From assembly GCA_000621405.1 (NCBI GenBank), contig JHYK01000003.1, positions 62,001-126,000 on the forward strand: a DNA stretch of 64,000 nucleotides, read 5' to 3'. Below the pieces are notes generated by a model. It made no database searches and was not told the origin of the DNA. It was given only the letters and a program-made list of their open reading frames with translations. How positions within the stretch are numbered: position 1 is the stretch's first letter; each line of letters begins with the position of its first letter. The DNA is from Lachnospiraceae bacterium AC3007. GTDB taxonomy: Bacteria; Bacillota; Clostridia; Lachnospirales; Lachnospiraceae. Both the position numbers and the translations under genes were made by a program. Below are positions 1 through 7,814 of the stretch, one piece after another.

Positions 1-2754
1 ACATATTACGGTACAGGCTATGTTACAGGACTTTTCAGGTATATAAGTCAGGGGGCCATAGTTAAGGATCTTACGGTATATGGCAATATTTCAGCCGTGG
101 ATGACGAAGAGATAACAGGTGGTATCTGTGGCATCAATGAAGGCGTGATCTCGAACTGCAGCTTCAGAGGTGTGATAAAGGGGAGGTCCATTACAGGCGG
201 AGTTGTGGCTATTAATGAAGTGCCGGGAACCGTGCTTGCCTGTACAAATGAGGCCTCCGTCACGGGATATTATTATACCGGCGGCATCACGGGAAAGAAT
301 TACGGAGTAACGGCTTACTGTGAGAACAGAGGTCCTGTGAATACCACTGTGGAATGGGTTGAGGGATCTGATGCATTCGATCCGGGTGAGAATATCATCT
401 CTGCTTTCATGAACGGAGGGATCGATGTTGAGGACGGTAATTCCATAAGGACTACGGCAGGGGTCGACACGGGAGGTATCGCGGGATACTCAAGAGGTGC
501 GATACATGAGTGCAGAAACACGGCAAACGTGGGCTATGAGCACGCAGGCTACAATGTCGGCGGTATTGTCGGCAGACAGGCAGGCTTCGTATCATACTGC
601 TTCAATCAGGGCACCATATACGGACGTAAGGATGTCGGCGGCATAGTCGGTCAGATGGAGCCGTATCTTACTCTTACGGATCTGGAGACTCTTCCCGAAG
701 CCGTAGACAAGCTGCATGATCTTGTGGATGTATCTATAGATGACATGGATGCATCCGTCGGAGTGATAAGCGATGATGTAAAACAGCTGTCCGCATACGC
801 CGATAATGCGGTGACATCGTCTGATGCACTCGGTGACTCGGCCGAGATATATCTGAATTCCGTATCCGATGCGGCGAATTCCCTTCAGTCAAGGGTCGAT
901 TATCTGACCGAGAAGATGCCGAGGGTGTTTGAATATCTTTCTGATGCCGGCGACTCTCTCTCAGATTCGGGGGATGATCTGAAGAAATTTATCGACGACG
1001 CTAATGTATATAAGAGGATCGCTTCTTCACCTGAAGAGACTGTAAGCATCAATGAGGCCAGAAAGAGAGCCAGATCCAGGGATCTGCCTGTAATGGATCG
1101 AATTGAGGCTACAGAGGAGATCCTGTCGATAGTAGTTCCCGAGGCCGTGGAATCCGGATCTACCATATCCGGCAACACCAGGCGGCTTCATGACAGCGTG
1201 TCGGACGTGGCAGATAATATCGAAGAGGGCATGGATTATTCCAAAGATGTGGTAGAACACATCAATTCGATGAGCAAACCCACAGCGCCATATCTGGGAT
1301 CTGATTTTGATGCGGCAAGGAATTCTCTTGCAGATAATCTGTCCGGAATGTCAAAGATGCTGTCGGTGCTCGCAGAACACAGTAATCTTTCATCGGGGCA
1401 GGTAAGCGATGATCTCTCCGAGGTCAATGACCAGATCAATGTAGTGTTCCATATCATAGCCGATCAGCTGGATCGCATTGGTAATTTTACCAAGGGCGAG
1501 AGCGATGATATCGTGACCGATGTATCAGAGGAAGATATCGGGAGCATAATGCAGGGAAGAGTTGATAATTCCGAGAATATCGGTAATGTCGAAGGTGATA
1601 TCAATATCGGCGGGATCGCGGGAGGCATGTCCATAGATACCGATGATCCCGAGGAAAACGCTGCCGGAGACATGACAGGCGGTTTTACGGCAAAGTACCT
1701 TCTCAGGAATATAATATTAGATTGCAGAAATGATTCATATGTCATAAGCAAGAAGGACGGAGCCGGCGGTATCGCGGGATTCATGGAGCAGGGAATAATC
1801 AAGGGCTGCGAGAGTTACGGATATGTGGAGTCAACCGAAGGAGGATATGTCGGCGGGATCTCCGGCCAGTCGATGTCAGTTATCAAAGATTCGTATGCAA
1901 TGAATTTTATAACCGGGAACTCATATACAGGAGGTATAGCAGGATTCGGCACGACGATCAACGGATGTACTTCTTTCCCTGTCTTTGAAAAAGAGAGCAA
2001 CCGGCAGGGAGCTGTAGCCGGTCAGATAGATACTGATCCGGACTCACATCTTAAGCATCTGGAGGCAGTATCGGGCAACAGATTTGTCAACGATGTAGTC
2101 GCCGGTATCGACGGCATGAGCATAGCCGGACGGGCTGAGCCTGTCAGCTATCAGAGCATAACATCCGATATTAATACGCCTGACGAGTTCAGGAATATAC
2201 GCGTTATTTTCAGAGTGGATGAAGACAAGCCTTCTCAGGTCTCGGTTCCTTACGGGACCAAAGTGACCGATATAGCTTTTCCGATGACTATGCCCTCTGA
2301 CGGTGAGTATGTGGAGTGGGAAGAGCACTCTGAGAAGGAGATCGTGACGGAGCCTGTGATAATCAGGGGTGAAAAGAAGCAGATGGAGAAAACACTCATG
2401 AGTGCAGAACTCTATCCCGGCACGGATATGCCTGCTGCTCTTTTATCCGGCAGCTTCGTTGGAACAGATACACTGACAGCTTCAGTCACGGATGAAGACA
2501 CGGAGATATATTATGATATCGCCTTTGTCTCCGATTATTCAAAAACAGTCGAAGCCATAAGATTATATGATCCCTTTGGAAAGTCCGCGATCTACGGGAT
2601 CACCGATGACGGATCAGATCAAAAGCTTGAAGGCAGTACCAAGGGCTCCTACATAGAAGTCAGGGGCGATCTGGAATATAAGAGATACCGGATCGAGGAT
2701 AAGGGCATTATTGACAAGGTAAAGCGACTTTTGAGCAGCATTTTTGATCACTGA
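1..2754 (+). CDS. GLUG-repeat surface/extracellular protein (5' end missing)
   Basis: The reading frame is open from base 1, so the gene starts upstream; 917 residues are visible. GGI(A/V)G-type GLUG repeats fill roughly the first 200 residues and return at about 510-680. A helical, Asp/Ser-rich segment lies between them. The C-terminal part has a Rib/Ig-like strand segment around bases 2190-2400 and ends without a sortase motif or membrane anchor. GLUG repeats are known from secreted or cell-surface Firmicute proteins, often beside adhesin or peptidase domains, so an extracellular role is inferred. Any signal peptide would be off the window. The stop codon abuts the convergent gene at 2755, and I see no terminator between them. 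Confidence 0.75.
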   Translation, partial: TYYGTGYVTGLFRYISQGAIVKDLTVYGNISAVDDEEITGGICGINEGVISNCSFRGVIKGRSITGGVVAINEVPGTVLACTNEASVTGYYYTGGITGKNYGVTAYCENRGPVNTTVEWVEGSDAFDPGENIISAFMNGGIDVEDGNSIRTTAGVDTGGIAGYSRGAIHECRNTANVGYEHAGYNVGGIVGRQAGFVSYCFNQGTIYGRKDVGGIVGQMEPYLTLTDLETLPEAVDKLHDLVDVSIDDMDASVGVISDDVKQLSAYADNAVTSSDALGDSAEIYLNSVSDAANSLQSRVDYLTEKMPRVFEYLSDAGDSLSDSGDDLKKFIDDANVYKRIASSPEETVSINEARKRARSRDLPVMDRIEATEEILSIVVPEAVESGSTISGNTRRLHDSVSDVADNIEEGMDYSKDVVEHINSMSKPTAPYLGSDFDAARNSLADNLSGMSKMLSVLAEHSNLSSGQVSDDLSEVNDQINVVFHIIADQLDRIGNFTKGESDDIVTDVSEEDIGSIMQGRVDNSENIGNVEGDINIGGIAGGMSIDTDDPEENAAGDMTGGFTAKYLLRNIILDCRNDSYVISKKDGAGGIAGFMEQGIIKGCESYGYVESTEGGYVGGISGQSMSVIKDSYAMNFITGNSYTGGIAGFGTTINGCTSFPVFEKESNRQGAVAGQIDTDPDSHLKHLEAVSGNRFVNDVVAGIDGMSIAGRAEPVSYQSITSDINTPDEFRNIRVIFRVDEDKPSQVSVPYGTKVTDIAFPMTMPSDGEYVEWEEHSEKEIVTEPVIIRGEKKQMEKTLMSAELYPGTDMPAALLSGSFVGTDTLTASVTDEDTEIYYDIAFVSDYSKTVEAIRLYDPFGKSAIYGITDDGSDQKLEGSTKGSYIEVRGDLEYKRYRIEDKGIIDKVKRLLSSIFDH

Positions 2755-3051
2755 TCATATGGGGACGGCCTGATAGCATCCCGTTAATTTGCCTTTTTCA
2801 ACATGTGTTATCTTTACCCGCTGTCCGAGTCTCGGCGGATCTTCTTCGTCCCAGATGCATCCGTAGTTCTTCTGGTCATCACCCTTGACGTTGTATCCCG
2901 TAAAAAGAGTGCCGTTTGCATTTCCCTGCCAGGGTCTTTCTGATGTCACCGTGCCGTCACAGATACGGCCGTATCGCACATGCTCTGTCACTCCTCCCGT
3001 AGCCTGAGCGATCATATCATCATTCAGGCTGATGTTTTTATTTTCTGACAT
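2755..3051 (-). CDS. Small protein with double-glycine leader (bacteriocin/RiPP-like precursor), 98 aa
   Basis: The N-terminus is a short hydrophilic leader with the pattern SLNDD..(4)..ATGG. This resembles the double-glycine leaders cut by C39-peptidase ABC exporters (PCAT). After the GG comes a mature part of about 78 residues with three Cys, aromatic residues and many Gly, apparently a small folded domain rather than a short modified core. A near-perfect ribosome site (AGGAGG, about 8 bases from the ATG) and a TATAAT upstream on the minus strand indicate a well-expressed gene. No C39 transporter or modifying enzyme is nearby. The leader type is seen in the sequence; export and activity are inference, and I do not recognise the mature domain. 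Confidence 0.65.
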   Translation of the reverse strand: MSENKNISLNDDMIAQATGGVTEHVRYGRICDGTVTSERPWQGNANGTLFTGYNVKGDDQKNYGCIWDEEDPPRLGQRVKITHVEKGKLTGCYQAVPI

Positions 3052-3091
3052 AGAAGTGTACCTCCTTTGATGCTGTTTTGTTTTCTGTTTG

Positions 3092-3121
3092 ATTATACGT
3101 TGTGATCAAACATAAAGACAG
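3092..3121 (-). promoter_or_regulatory. Promoter for the double-glycine-leader gene
   Basis: On the minus strand a perfect TATAAT lies at 3097-3092, about 40 bases upstream of the start. The -35 candidate around 3116-3121 (CTGTCT) is weak, with 18-bp spacing. Confidence 0.45.
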
Positions 3122-3247
3122 GCTGTATGCGTATTCGGTCGTTTTCAGAGCATGAACGGTGATCCGGTTTATAATTGCACGTTGGTATTCAGCGTTATAT
3201 CATAGTCGGAGCATCGACCGGATGTGAATAAGAAACGGAAGGATAAT

Positions 3248-3772
3248 ATGACCGGAATAGAAGAATATAAACGAATATATGAGATGCTTGATGCCGCTTC
3301 GCCCTTATCATATGACTGCGGAAAGCTATGCGGCGCCGTCTGCTGCAGGGATGAGAGCTTTGATGACGGCAGTGGACCGTATATCTATCTTCTTCCCGGA
3401 GAAAAGGAATATCTTGAGTCCCGGGGCGCTGATCTTCATATCGAGAAAAAACTGAGCGCTGATCATAATCTTCCGGCTTCATTCGGCAAATATGTATATG
3501 TGGCTTACTGCAAAGGACCCGGGGACTGCGACCGAAGCATCCGGCCCGTACAGTGCAGGACATTTCCGCTTGCCCCTTATATCACGAAAGAAGGAGATCT
3601 GGCGGTTTCATTTTATGACAAAGAACTGCCCTATGTCTGTCCTCTCATCAAAGAAAGACGCAGGCTTTCCCGAGAGTTTGTACAGGCTGTCCTTGACGCC
3701 TGGAGCATCCTTATCGGAGATGAAGCGATAAGAGATCTTGTGCTTATGGATTCGGGACGGATCAGTCCGTAA
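3248..3772 (+). CDS. YkgJ-family cysteine-cluster protein
   Basis: This 174-aa protein has the Cys cluster of the YkgJ/UPF0153 (zinc- or iron-binding) family: CGKLCGAVCC near the N-terminus, then a C..(5)..CD segment and QCRTFPLAPY. In the family these cysteines are proposed to coordinate metal; no reaction is established. The ATG at 3248 is preferred because GGAAGGA sits 4-5 bases upstream; an in-frame GTG at 3224 would add eight residues but lacks a good ribosome site. It stands alone between a minus-strand gene and the next lipoprotein gene. Confidence 0.75.
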   Translation: MTGIEEYKRIYEMLDAASPLSYDCGKLCGAVCCRDESFDDGSGPYIYLLPGEKEYLESRGADLHIEKKLSADHNLPASFGKYVYVAYCKGPGDCDRSIRPVQCRTFPLAPYITKEGDLAVSFYDKELPYVCPLIKERRRLSREFVQAVLDAWSILIGDEAIRDLVLMDSGRISP

Positions 3773-3803
3773 ATTCTGTCTGTTCTAATGCCGCTCCATA
3801 TTA

Positions 3804-3809
3804 TATAAT
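3804..3809 (+). promoter_or_regulatory. -10 element upstream of the repeat-containing lipoprotein
   Basis: A perfect TATAAT lies 31 bases before the start at 3840. The -35 position (TGTTCT, 17-bp spacer) is a poor match. Confidence 0.4.
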
Positions 3810-3839
3810 TTTAAAAGAACATATCAGGAGGTGGTGATC

Positions 3840-4649
3840 ATGAAAAAATTAACAGTTTTATTCATATGTCTGTCATTATTGATCTTTTCTTTCGGCTGCT
3901 CCGGTAAAACCGACAAGGATAAGGCAGACGCAGGTGATGTAGTGACTGAGGAGGCTTCTTCGGAGGAAGACACAGATACTGACGAGGATGCTGATGCCAA
4001 GGAAGACAGTGACACTAAAGAAGACAGTGACGCTAAAGAAGACAGTGACGCTAAAGAAGACAGTGACGCTAAAGAAGACAGCGACTCCAAGGAGGACAGC
4101 GACGCTAAGGAAGATAACGACTCCAAGGAAGACAGTGACGCTAAGGAAGATGCTGACACCAAGAAAGACAGCGACGCTAAGGAAGATGGCGATACCATAA
4201 CCGTAGAAGCGGAAGACGGCAGTTTTTCTTTCTCCTGTCCTGCAGAATACAGGACAAACTGGATCGATAAAGAAAAAGGCTGTCAGATATTCATAGATGA
4301 AGAGTTTGATACCCCGTACATATTTGTGTACAGCAAGAGTGATGTCGACATAGATGCGGGACAGTGGGTAGAAGAGGTCGACTGGACAAATATACTTGGC
4401 GAGATGGAACCCGATAACGCTGAGTATACACCGGTCAAGGACTATAAGATCGGCGGGCGCGAATTTAAGGGGATCGAATTCAGTTATGTCCAGAATGTCA
4501 AGTCTACATATCCCGGCCCTGAGAATGTTCTCTGCATCGCCACAAAAGAAGGCGATACCATGCTCTGCTACAATGTGTATTACTGGGATGGTGAAAAAGA
4601 CAGCATAATGGATGCTCTTGAAGATATCGTAAGCAGTACCGAGCTTTGA
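3840..4649 (+). CDS. Lipoprotein with Glu/Asp/Ser/Lys tandem repeats
   Basis: This 269-aa protein starts at ATG 3840, set by AGGAGG at 3826-3831. A lipoprotein signal peptide ends in SFGC, with the lipid-attachment Cys at residue 20. An acidic low-complexity stalk of about eleven six-residue repeats (consensus EDSDAK) follows. The C-terminal domain of about 155 residues is folded-looking and has one Cys. It resembles generic Lachnospiraceae lipoproteins of unknown function. The stalk probably spaces the domain away from the membrane; that is inference. No partner gene is evident. Confidence 0.75.
   Translation: MKKLTVLFICLSLLIFSFGCSGKTDKDKADAGDVVTEEASSEEDTDTDEDADAKEDSDTKEDSDAKEDSDAKEDSDAKEDSDSKEDSDAKEDNDSKEDSDAKEDADTKKDSDAKEDGDTITVEAEDGSFSFSCPAEYRTNWIDKEKGCQIFIDEEFDTPYIFVYSKSDVDIDAGQWVEEVDWTNILGEMEPDNAEYTPVKDYKIGGREFKGIEFSYVQNVKSTYPGPENVLCIATKEGDTMLCYNVYYWDGEKDSIMDALEDIVSSTEL
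3984..4181 (+). repeat. 18-bp tandem repeat, 11 units, in frame
   Basis: Eleven consecutive 18-base units encode variants of EDSDAK. Units from about 4020 to 4075 are identical at the DNA level; outer units differ by a few bases. The unit is a multiple of three, so slippage would change stalk length without breaking the frame. Confidence 0.9.
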
Positions 4650-4717
4650 TACGGAGTATGTTTGTTTTGTTCCCTGCCTTGTTCAGTGAGGAACTATGCA
4701 CCTGCCGGTACATATGA

Positions 4718-4723
4718 TATAAT
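4718..4723 (+). promoter_or_regulatory. -10 element upstream of zapA
   Basis: Perfect TATAAT 39 bases before the zapA start; I find no convincing -35 at 16-18 bp. Confidence 0.4.
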
Positions 4724-4761
4724 CAACTCTGTATTGTAATATTTCATCGGGAGATTCTGGC

Positions 4762-5247
4762 ATGGTTAGGAATAAGGACAAGAGCGAGACCGTAGTGACT
4801 ATAGCGGGTAAGAGCTACACACTCATGGGATATGAGAGTGACGAGTATATGCAGCGTGTTGCATCCTTTGTGAACAGCAAGCTCGAGGAATACAGGAAGG
4901 TAGACAGCTACCGCCGACTTCCGGCTGATACTCAGAACGTGCTGGTCCTCCTCAATATAGCCGATGAGTTCTTCAAGACGAGAGAGCAGGTGGATCAGCT
5001 CAATGAGGACCTGGAGCGCCGCGACAAGGATCTCTATGACGTCAAGCATAACCTTGTGACCGAGATGAGCAAGAATGAGGCTTTAGAGGAGACCATGAAG
5101 GAGATGCGCGATGAGATCAATGAGAAGGAGAAGCGAATAGTCCAGCTTGAGACCGAGCTCTCTCATTCTCAGGGAGCGAAGCCGGCACACCAGCATCAGC
5201 CTAATCAGCATCAGAGCAGCCAGCATCCGAATGGCAGAAGGAACTGA
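4762..5247 (+). CDS. zapA: Cell division protein ZapA
   Basis: ZapA is a cytoplasmic FtsZ-associated protein that promotes Z-ring bundling. The N-terminal ~75 residues match the family: a strand-rich start (TVVTIAGKSYTL), then a region holding NVLVLLNIADE, followed by a long charged coiled coil to about residue 135. The last 25 residues are an unusual His/Gln-rich tail (HQHQPNQHQ type). At 161 aa it is longer than the roughly 90-110 aa usual for ZapA because of the coiled coil and tail. It has its own -10 and a strong terminator just downstream (5302-5329), so it is probably monocistronic. Confidence 0.85.
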   Translation: MVRNKDKSETVVTIAGKSYTLMGYESDEYMQRVASFVNSKLEEYRKVDSYRRLPADTQNVLVLLNIADEFFKTREQVDQLNEDLERRDKDLYDVKHNLVTEMSKNEALEETMKEMRDEINEKEKRIVQLETELSHSQGAKPAHQHQPNQHQSSQHPNGRRN

Positions 5248-5253
5248 CAGGTA

Positions 5254-5991
5254 TTATTCTACCTTGTGTATGAAATGACCATTAGTATATCGATCAAATG
5301 GCGGGGAGGATTTTTTCTCCCCGTTTTTTATCAGGCGGATGAAATACTCCGCCGTTTCTTTTGTTTCTTTCTCCGACTCCGTTGTGAAATACAGTCTGAC
5401 CGATTCCGGTCCAAGGCTTTTTATCTTATCCATATGATTATGAAGCGAGATCGGCACGGAATTCAGGATGATATTGTAGCAGTATCTGCATGAGCAGATG
5501 ACCGGGAAGTCAGTATTCATCCTGTCCTTCAGGATTAGATCATGTCCTTTCTCCGTGTTTTTTTCGCATCTGTCGTTTTCGGTATTCCTGTACAGACATC
5601 CGGCGCTTATCATCATAGGGGCTCTTCCGTAGATCAGGAGAGAAGAGTCCTTCATTCCTCTTGCGGCAAGCTCCCTGTATGTAAGCTCGAGCGGAGCGGT
5701 ATCGTGCGATATCCCAAGTGACAGCAGAAGATCTCTTGATGCTTTATTGTAAGTATACAGATAATGATCGGCGTATACAGTACCCTTATAGTCATAGCTT
5801 TTCAGGAATCCTATACCGTCCATGCTCCTTGCAAGCACATGATCCTCATTGAGCATATCCATACAGATGTCTTTGTCCTTATCTCTGAATACATAAGGAA
5901 GAGTATTACCCGGATGGAACACGATGGACAGCCCGAGATCTTCAAGTGCTGCGGCCTGTTCTATTTTCTCACAAACAGCGCTTATATCCAT
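5254..5991 (-). CDS. U32-peptidase family protein, C-terminal half (separate frame)
   Basis: These 245 residues resemble the second half of long U32 'collagenase-like' proteins (RlhA/TrhP group, which act in tRNA/rRNA hydroxylation). A DHYLYTYN-type strand, LELTYREL, YGRAPMM and Cys-rich CSCRYCYN are present. The frame overlaps the end of the upstream half by 23 bases, with an ATG inside it. In relatives both halves are usually one polypeptide of about 650-720 aa, so this is either a frameshifted gene, a programmed shift or a coupled two-subunit version. Its last ~15 codons are encoded by the complement of the zapA terminator. Confidence 0.65.
   Translation of the reverse strand: MDISAVCEKIEQAAALEDLGLSIVFHPGNTLPYVFRDKDKDICMDMLNEDHVLARSMDGIGFLKSYDYKGTVYADHYLYTYNKASRDLLLSLGISHDTAPLELTYRELAARGMKDSSLLIYGRAPMMISAGCLYRNTENDRCEKNTEKGHDLILKDRMNTDFPVICSCRYCYNIILNSVPISLHNHMDKIKSLGPESVRLYFTTESEKETKETAEYFIRLIKNGEKKSSPPFDRYTNGHFIHKVE
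5302..5329 (+). terminator. Rho-independent terminator for zapA
   Basis: Stem CGGGGAG / CTCCCCG (5302-5308 and 5317-5323), then six T (5324-5329). It lies inside the 3' end of the convergent minus-strand gene 5254-5991, so the two transcripts overlap. Confidence 0.85.
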
Positions 5992-7273
5992 CTGTGATCC
6001 TTTCTTTCATCATCTCTAGTGCATTGCGCCTTAATCCGTTCAGGGAGGCAACTCTTAAAAATGAGCATCCGTCAGTGTGTACATCGATATCCTCAAAGTA
6101 AAAGTCGGAGTCGCCGGTCTTATCAAGATGGCCGGCCATATCGTTACTGTCCATAGGATGAGTCTTCGCTTCCTGTACGATGTCTCCGAGGCATGTGACG
6201 GACAGTGACTCATCTTCGGCGGAGGTCAGTGTCAGGGTTGCCTCACTTGAGACAAATGCCGAGAATTCCGCCTTAAGAGGATAACGTCTTTTTGGAATGA
6301 CAGGAATCTCTCCATCATCCCTTTTATATGAACCCTTCTTCATAGTTATCAGTGACAGGCCGTTGTGCTTATTATAATATCCTTCGGAGATACCGCCTCT
6401 TGCGTAGATCGAAGCAAGCTTTATCCTGTCTTCTTCGCTGGGAGCAAAAGCCGCAGAAGGATCCTCAAGGATCCTGTCGATATAAGTGCGGTAGATCCCC
6501 GTGACGCCGTACACATAGGCAGGGTTTTTCATGCGGCCTTCGATCTTGAATGAGCTGATCCCGGCGCTTATAAGCTCGGGCAGTATATCTATCACGCAGA
6601 GATCCTTCATTGAAAGCAGATAGGAATCACGTATTTTTCCGAGACTGTAAGGCTGTCTGCAGGGGCCTGCGCACCTGCCGCGGTTTCCTGATCTTCCGCC
6701 CAGGAATCCGGACATCAGGCACATGCCGGAGTAGCTGTAGCACATGGCGCCGTGTATGAAGCATTCAAGCTCCATCCCGGTGTCTTCACGCATTTTTCCT
6801 AACTCATCAAGAGACAGCTCTCTTGAAGGGACTATCCTTTTTATCCCGGCTTCCTTAAGAAGAGCAGCGCCGAATGAGGAGGATACCGACATCTGAGTGG
6901 AAGCATGTATCGGAAGGTCTTTGAAATCATCTCTGATAAGTGAGACGATGCCGAGATCCTGTACGATGATGCCGTCCAGACCTTCTCTGTAGAAGGGCTC
7001 CACAAGGGCGTGGATGCAGTCAAATTCATCAGATTTTATTAAAGTATTCAGGGTGAGATAGATCTTCTTACGAAAAAGATGTACACGGTCTATTGCGCGG
7101 AGAAATTCCTCGGATGTGAAATTGCCGGCATAGGCTCTTGCCCCGTACCTGTCGCATCCGGCATATATCGCATCACATCCTGCGCTTATTGCGGCATCAA
7201 GGCAGGCCGCATCTCCTGCTGGAGAGAGCAGTTCGGGGGAAATATAAGAATCATTCTTAAGGGGATCGCTCAT
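5969..7273 (-). CDS. U32-peptidase family protein, N-terminal half
   Basis: This 434-aa half carries the typical U32 start (PELLSPAGD), the ACLDAAISAGCDAIYAG segment, STQMSVSS and the ELECFIHGAMCYSYSGMCLMS region, with cysteines in GRCAGPCRQPY. Family members include RlhA (23S rRNA C2501 hydroxylation) and TrhP (tRNA hydroxylation); several bind iron-sulfur clusters through such cysteines. The start at 7273 is chosen by homology to the PELLSPAGD N-terminus; longer in-frame starts to 7375 run through the promoter region. The protein ends in the next frame's first codons, leaving the C-terminal half as a separate frame (5254-5991). Confidence 0.75.
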   Translation of the reverse strand: MSDPLKNDSYISPELLSPAGDAACLDAAISAGCDAIYAGCDRYGARAYAGNFTSEEFLRAIDRVHLFRKKIYLTLNTLIKSDEFDCIHALVEPFYREGLDGIIVQDLGIVSLIRDDFKDLPIHASTQMSVSSSFGAALLKEAGIKRIVPSRELSLDELGKMREDTGMELECFIHGAMCYSYSGMCLMSGFLGGRSGNRGRCAGPCRQPYSLGKIRDSYLLSMKDLCVIDILPELISAGISSFKIEGRMKNPAYVYGVTGIYRTYIDRILEDPSAAFAPSEEDRIKLASIYARGGISEGYYNKHNGLSLITMKKGSYKRDDGEIPVIPKRRYPLKAEFSAFVSSEATLTLTSAEDESLSVTCLGDIVQEAKTHPMDSNDMAGHLDKTGDSDFYFEDIDVHTDGCSFLRVASLNGLRRNALEMMKERITDGYKRCL

Positions 7274-7309
7274 AGTTCTCACATCCGTTACGAAAGTATC
7301 TTTTATCAG

Positions 7310-7336
7310 ATTATACTTAAGAACTACGGGTGTCAA
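7310..7336 (-). promoter_or_regulatory. Promoter for the U32-family gene
   Basis: Minus-strand TTGACA (7336-7331) and perfect TATAAT (7315-7310), with a short 15-bp spacer. Its -35 forms one arm of an inverted repeat whose other arm is the -35 of the divergent promoter at 7364. Confidence 0.45.
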
Positions 7337-7363
7337 CGGAGTCGTATTCAGTTCGGTCGTACG

Positions 7364-7392
7364 TTGACATATCAAACACTCGAGAATACAAT
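7364..7392 (+). promoter_or_regulatory. Promoter for the zinc-uptake-like locus
   Basis: TTGACA (7364-7369), 17-bp spacer, TACAAT (7387-7392). The predicted start point near 7399 lies after ATG 7397 and supports the TTG start at 7424 for the first gene. Confidence 0.7.
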
Positions 7393-7423
7393 TGGGATGA
7401 TTTTCTTATATGAGGGAGCAGTA

Positions 7424-7735
7424 TTGAGCAGTTTTGAGATAACAAAAGCAAAAAGGATCGTCGCAGGCATCATGTGTCTTATGATACTTTTGATCATGCT
7501 GTCTGTTTCATATTATATCGCATCCGAGGTCCATCATGACTGCGAAGGAGAGGATTGTCCTATCTGCGCATTCATCCATCAGTGCGAGACGATACTGAGT
7601 CAGTTCGGAGATGGGACTGTATTGCTTTATGCGAGCATGGTCCCGGTCTTCTTTATTCTCATATTGACGCTTCCGTTTGAGGATGTATTCAGACCGGGAA
7701 CGCCAGTACTTCTAAAAGACCGGCTGAACAATTGA
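7424..7735 (+). CDS. Small two-helix membrane protein with Cys/His motif (103 aa)
   Basis: TTG 7424 is chosen because GAGGGAG lies five bases upstream and because the strong promoter at 7364-7392 would start transcription just after the alternative ATG at 7397. The protein has a transmembrane helix at about residues 10-30, an extracytoplasmic loop with HHDCEGEDCPIC and a later HQC, and a second helix near residues 70-90. The Cys/His pattern looks like a metal or redox site. It sits directly upstream of the ZnuA-like gene (79 bp), so a role in zinc handling is inferred. I do not know a characterised homologue. Confidence 0.65.
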   Translation: MSSFEITKAKRIVAGIMCLMILLIMLSVSYYIASEVHHDCEGEDCPICAFIHQCETILSQFGDGTVLLYASMVPVFFILILTLPFEDVFRPGTPVLLKDRLNN

Positions 7736-7814
7736 ACAGCCTCCATAAGGAAGCAGAAGGAATGATCTCTGCCCTTATCCGTAGTTTTATAACCGTATGA
7801 TATGGAGGAAAATG

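Noticed and set aside
3984-4181. Possible CRISPR-like array
   Set aside because: Repeats are 18 bp, directly adjacent without spacers and in frame with a lipoprotein.
3824-4198. A minus-strand frame rich in Ser/Leu/Ala over the tandem repeat
   Set aside because: It is the complement of the in-frame 18-bp repeat of the lipoprotein and has no ribosome site.
7079-7423. Long N-terminal extension of the small Cys/His membrane protein
   Set aside because: It runs antisense through the U32 gene and its promoter; the promoter at 7364-7392 starts downstream of it.
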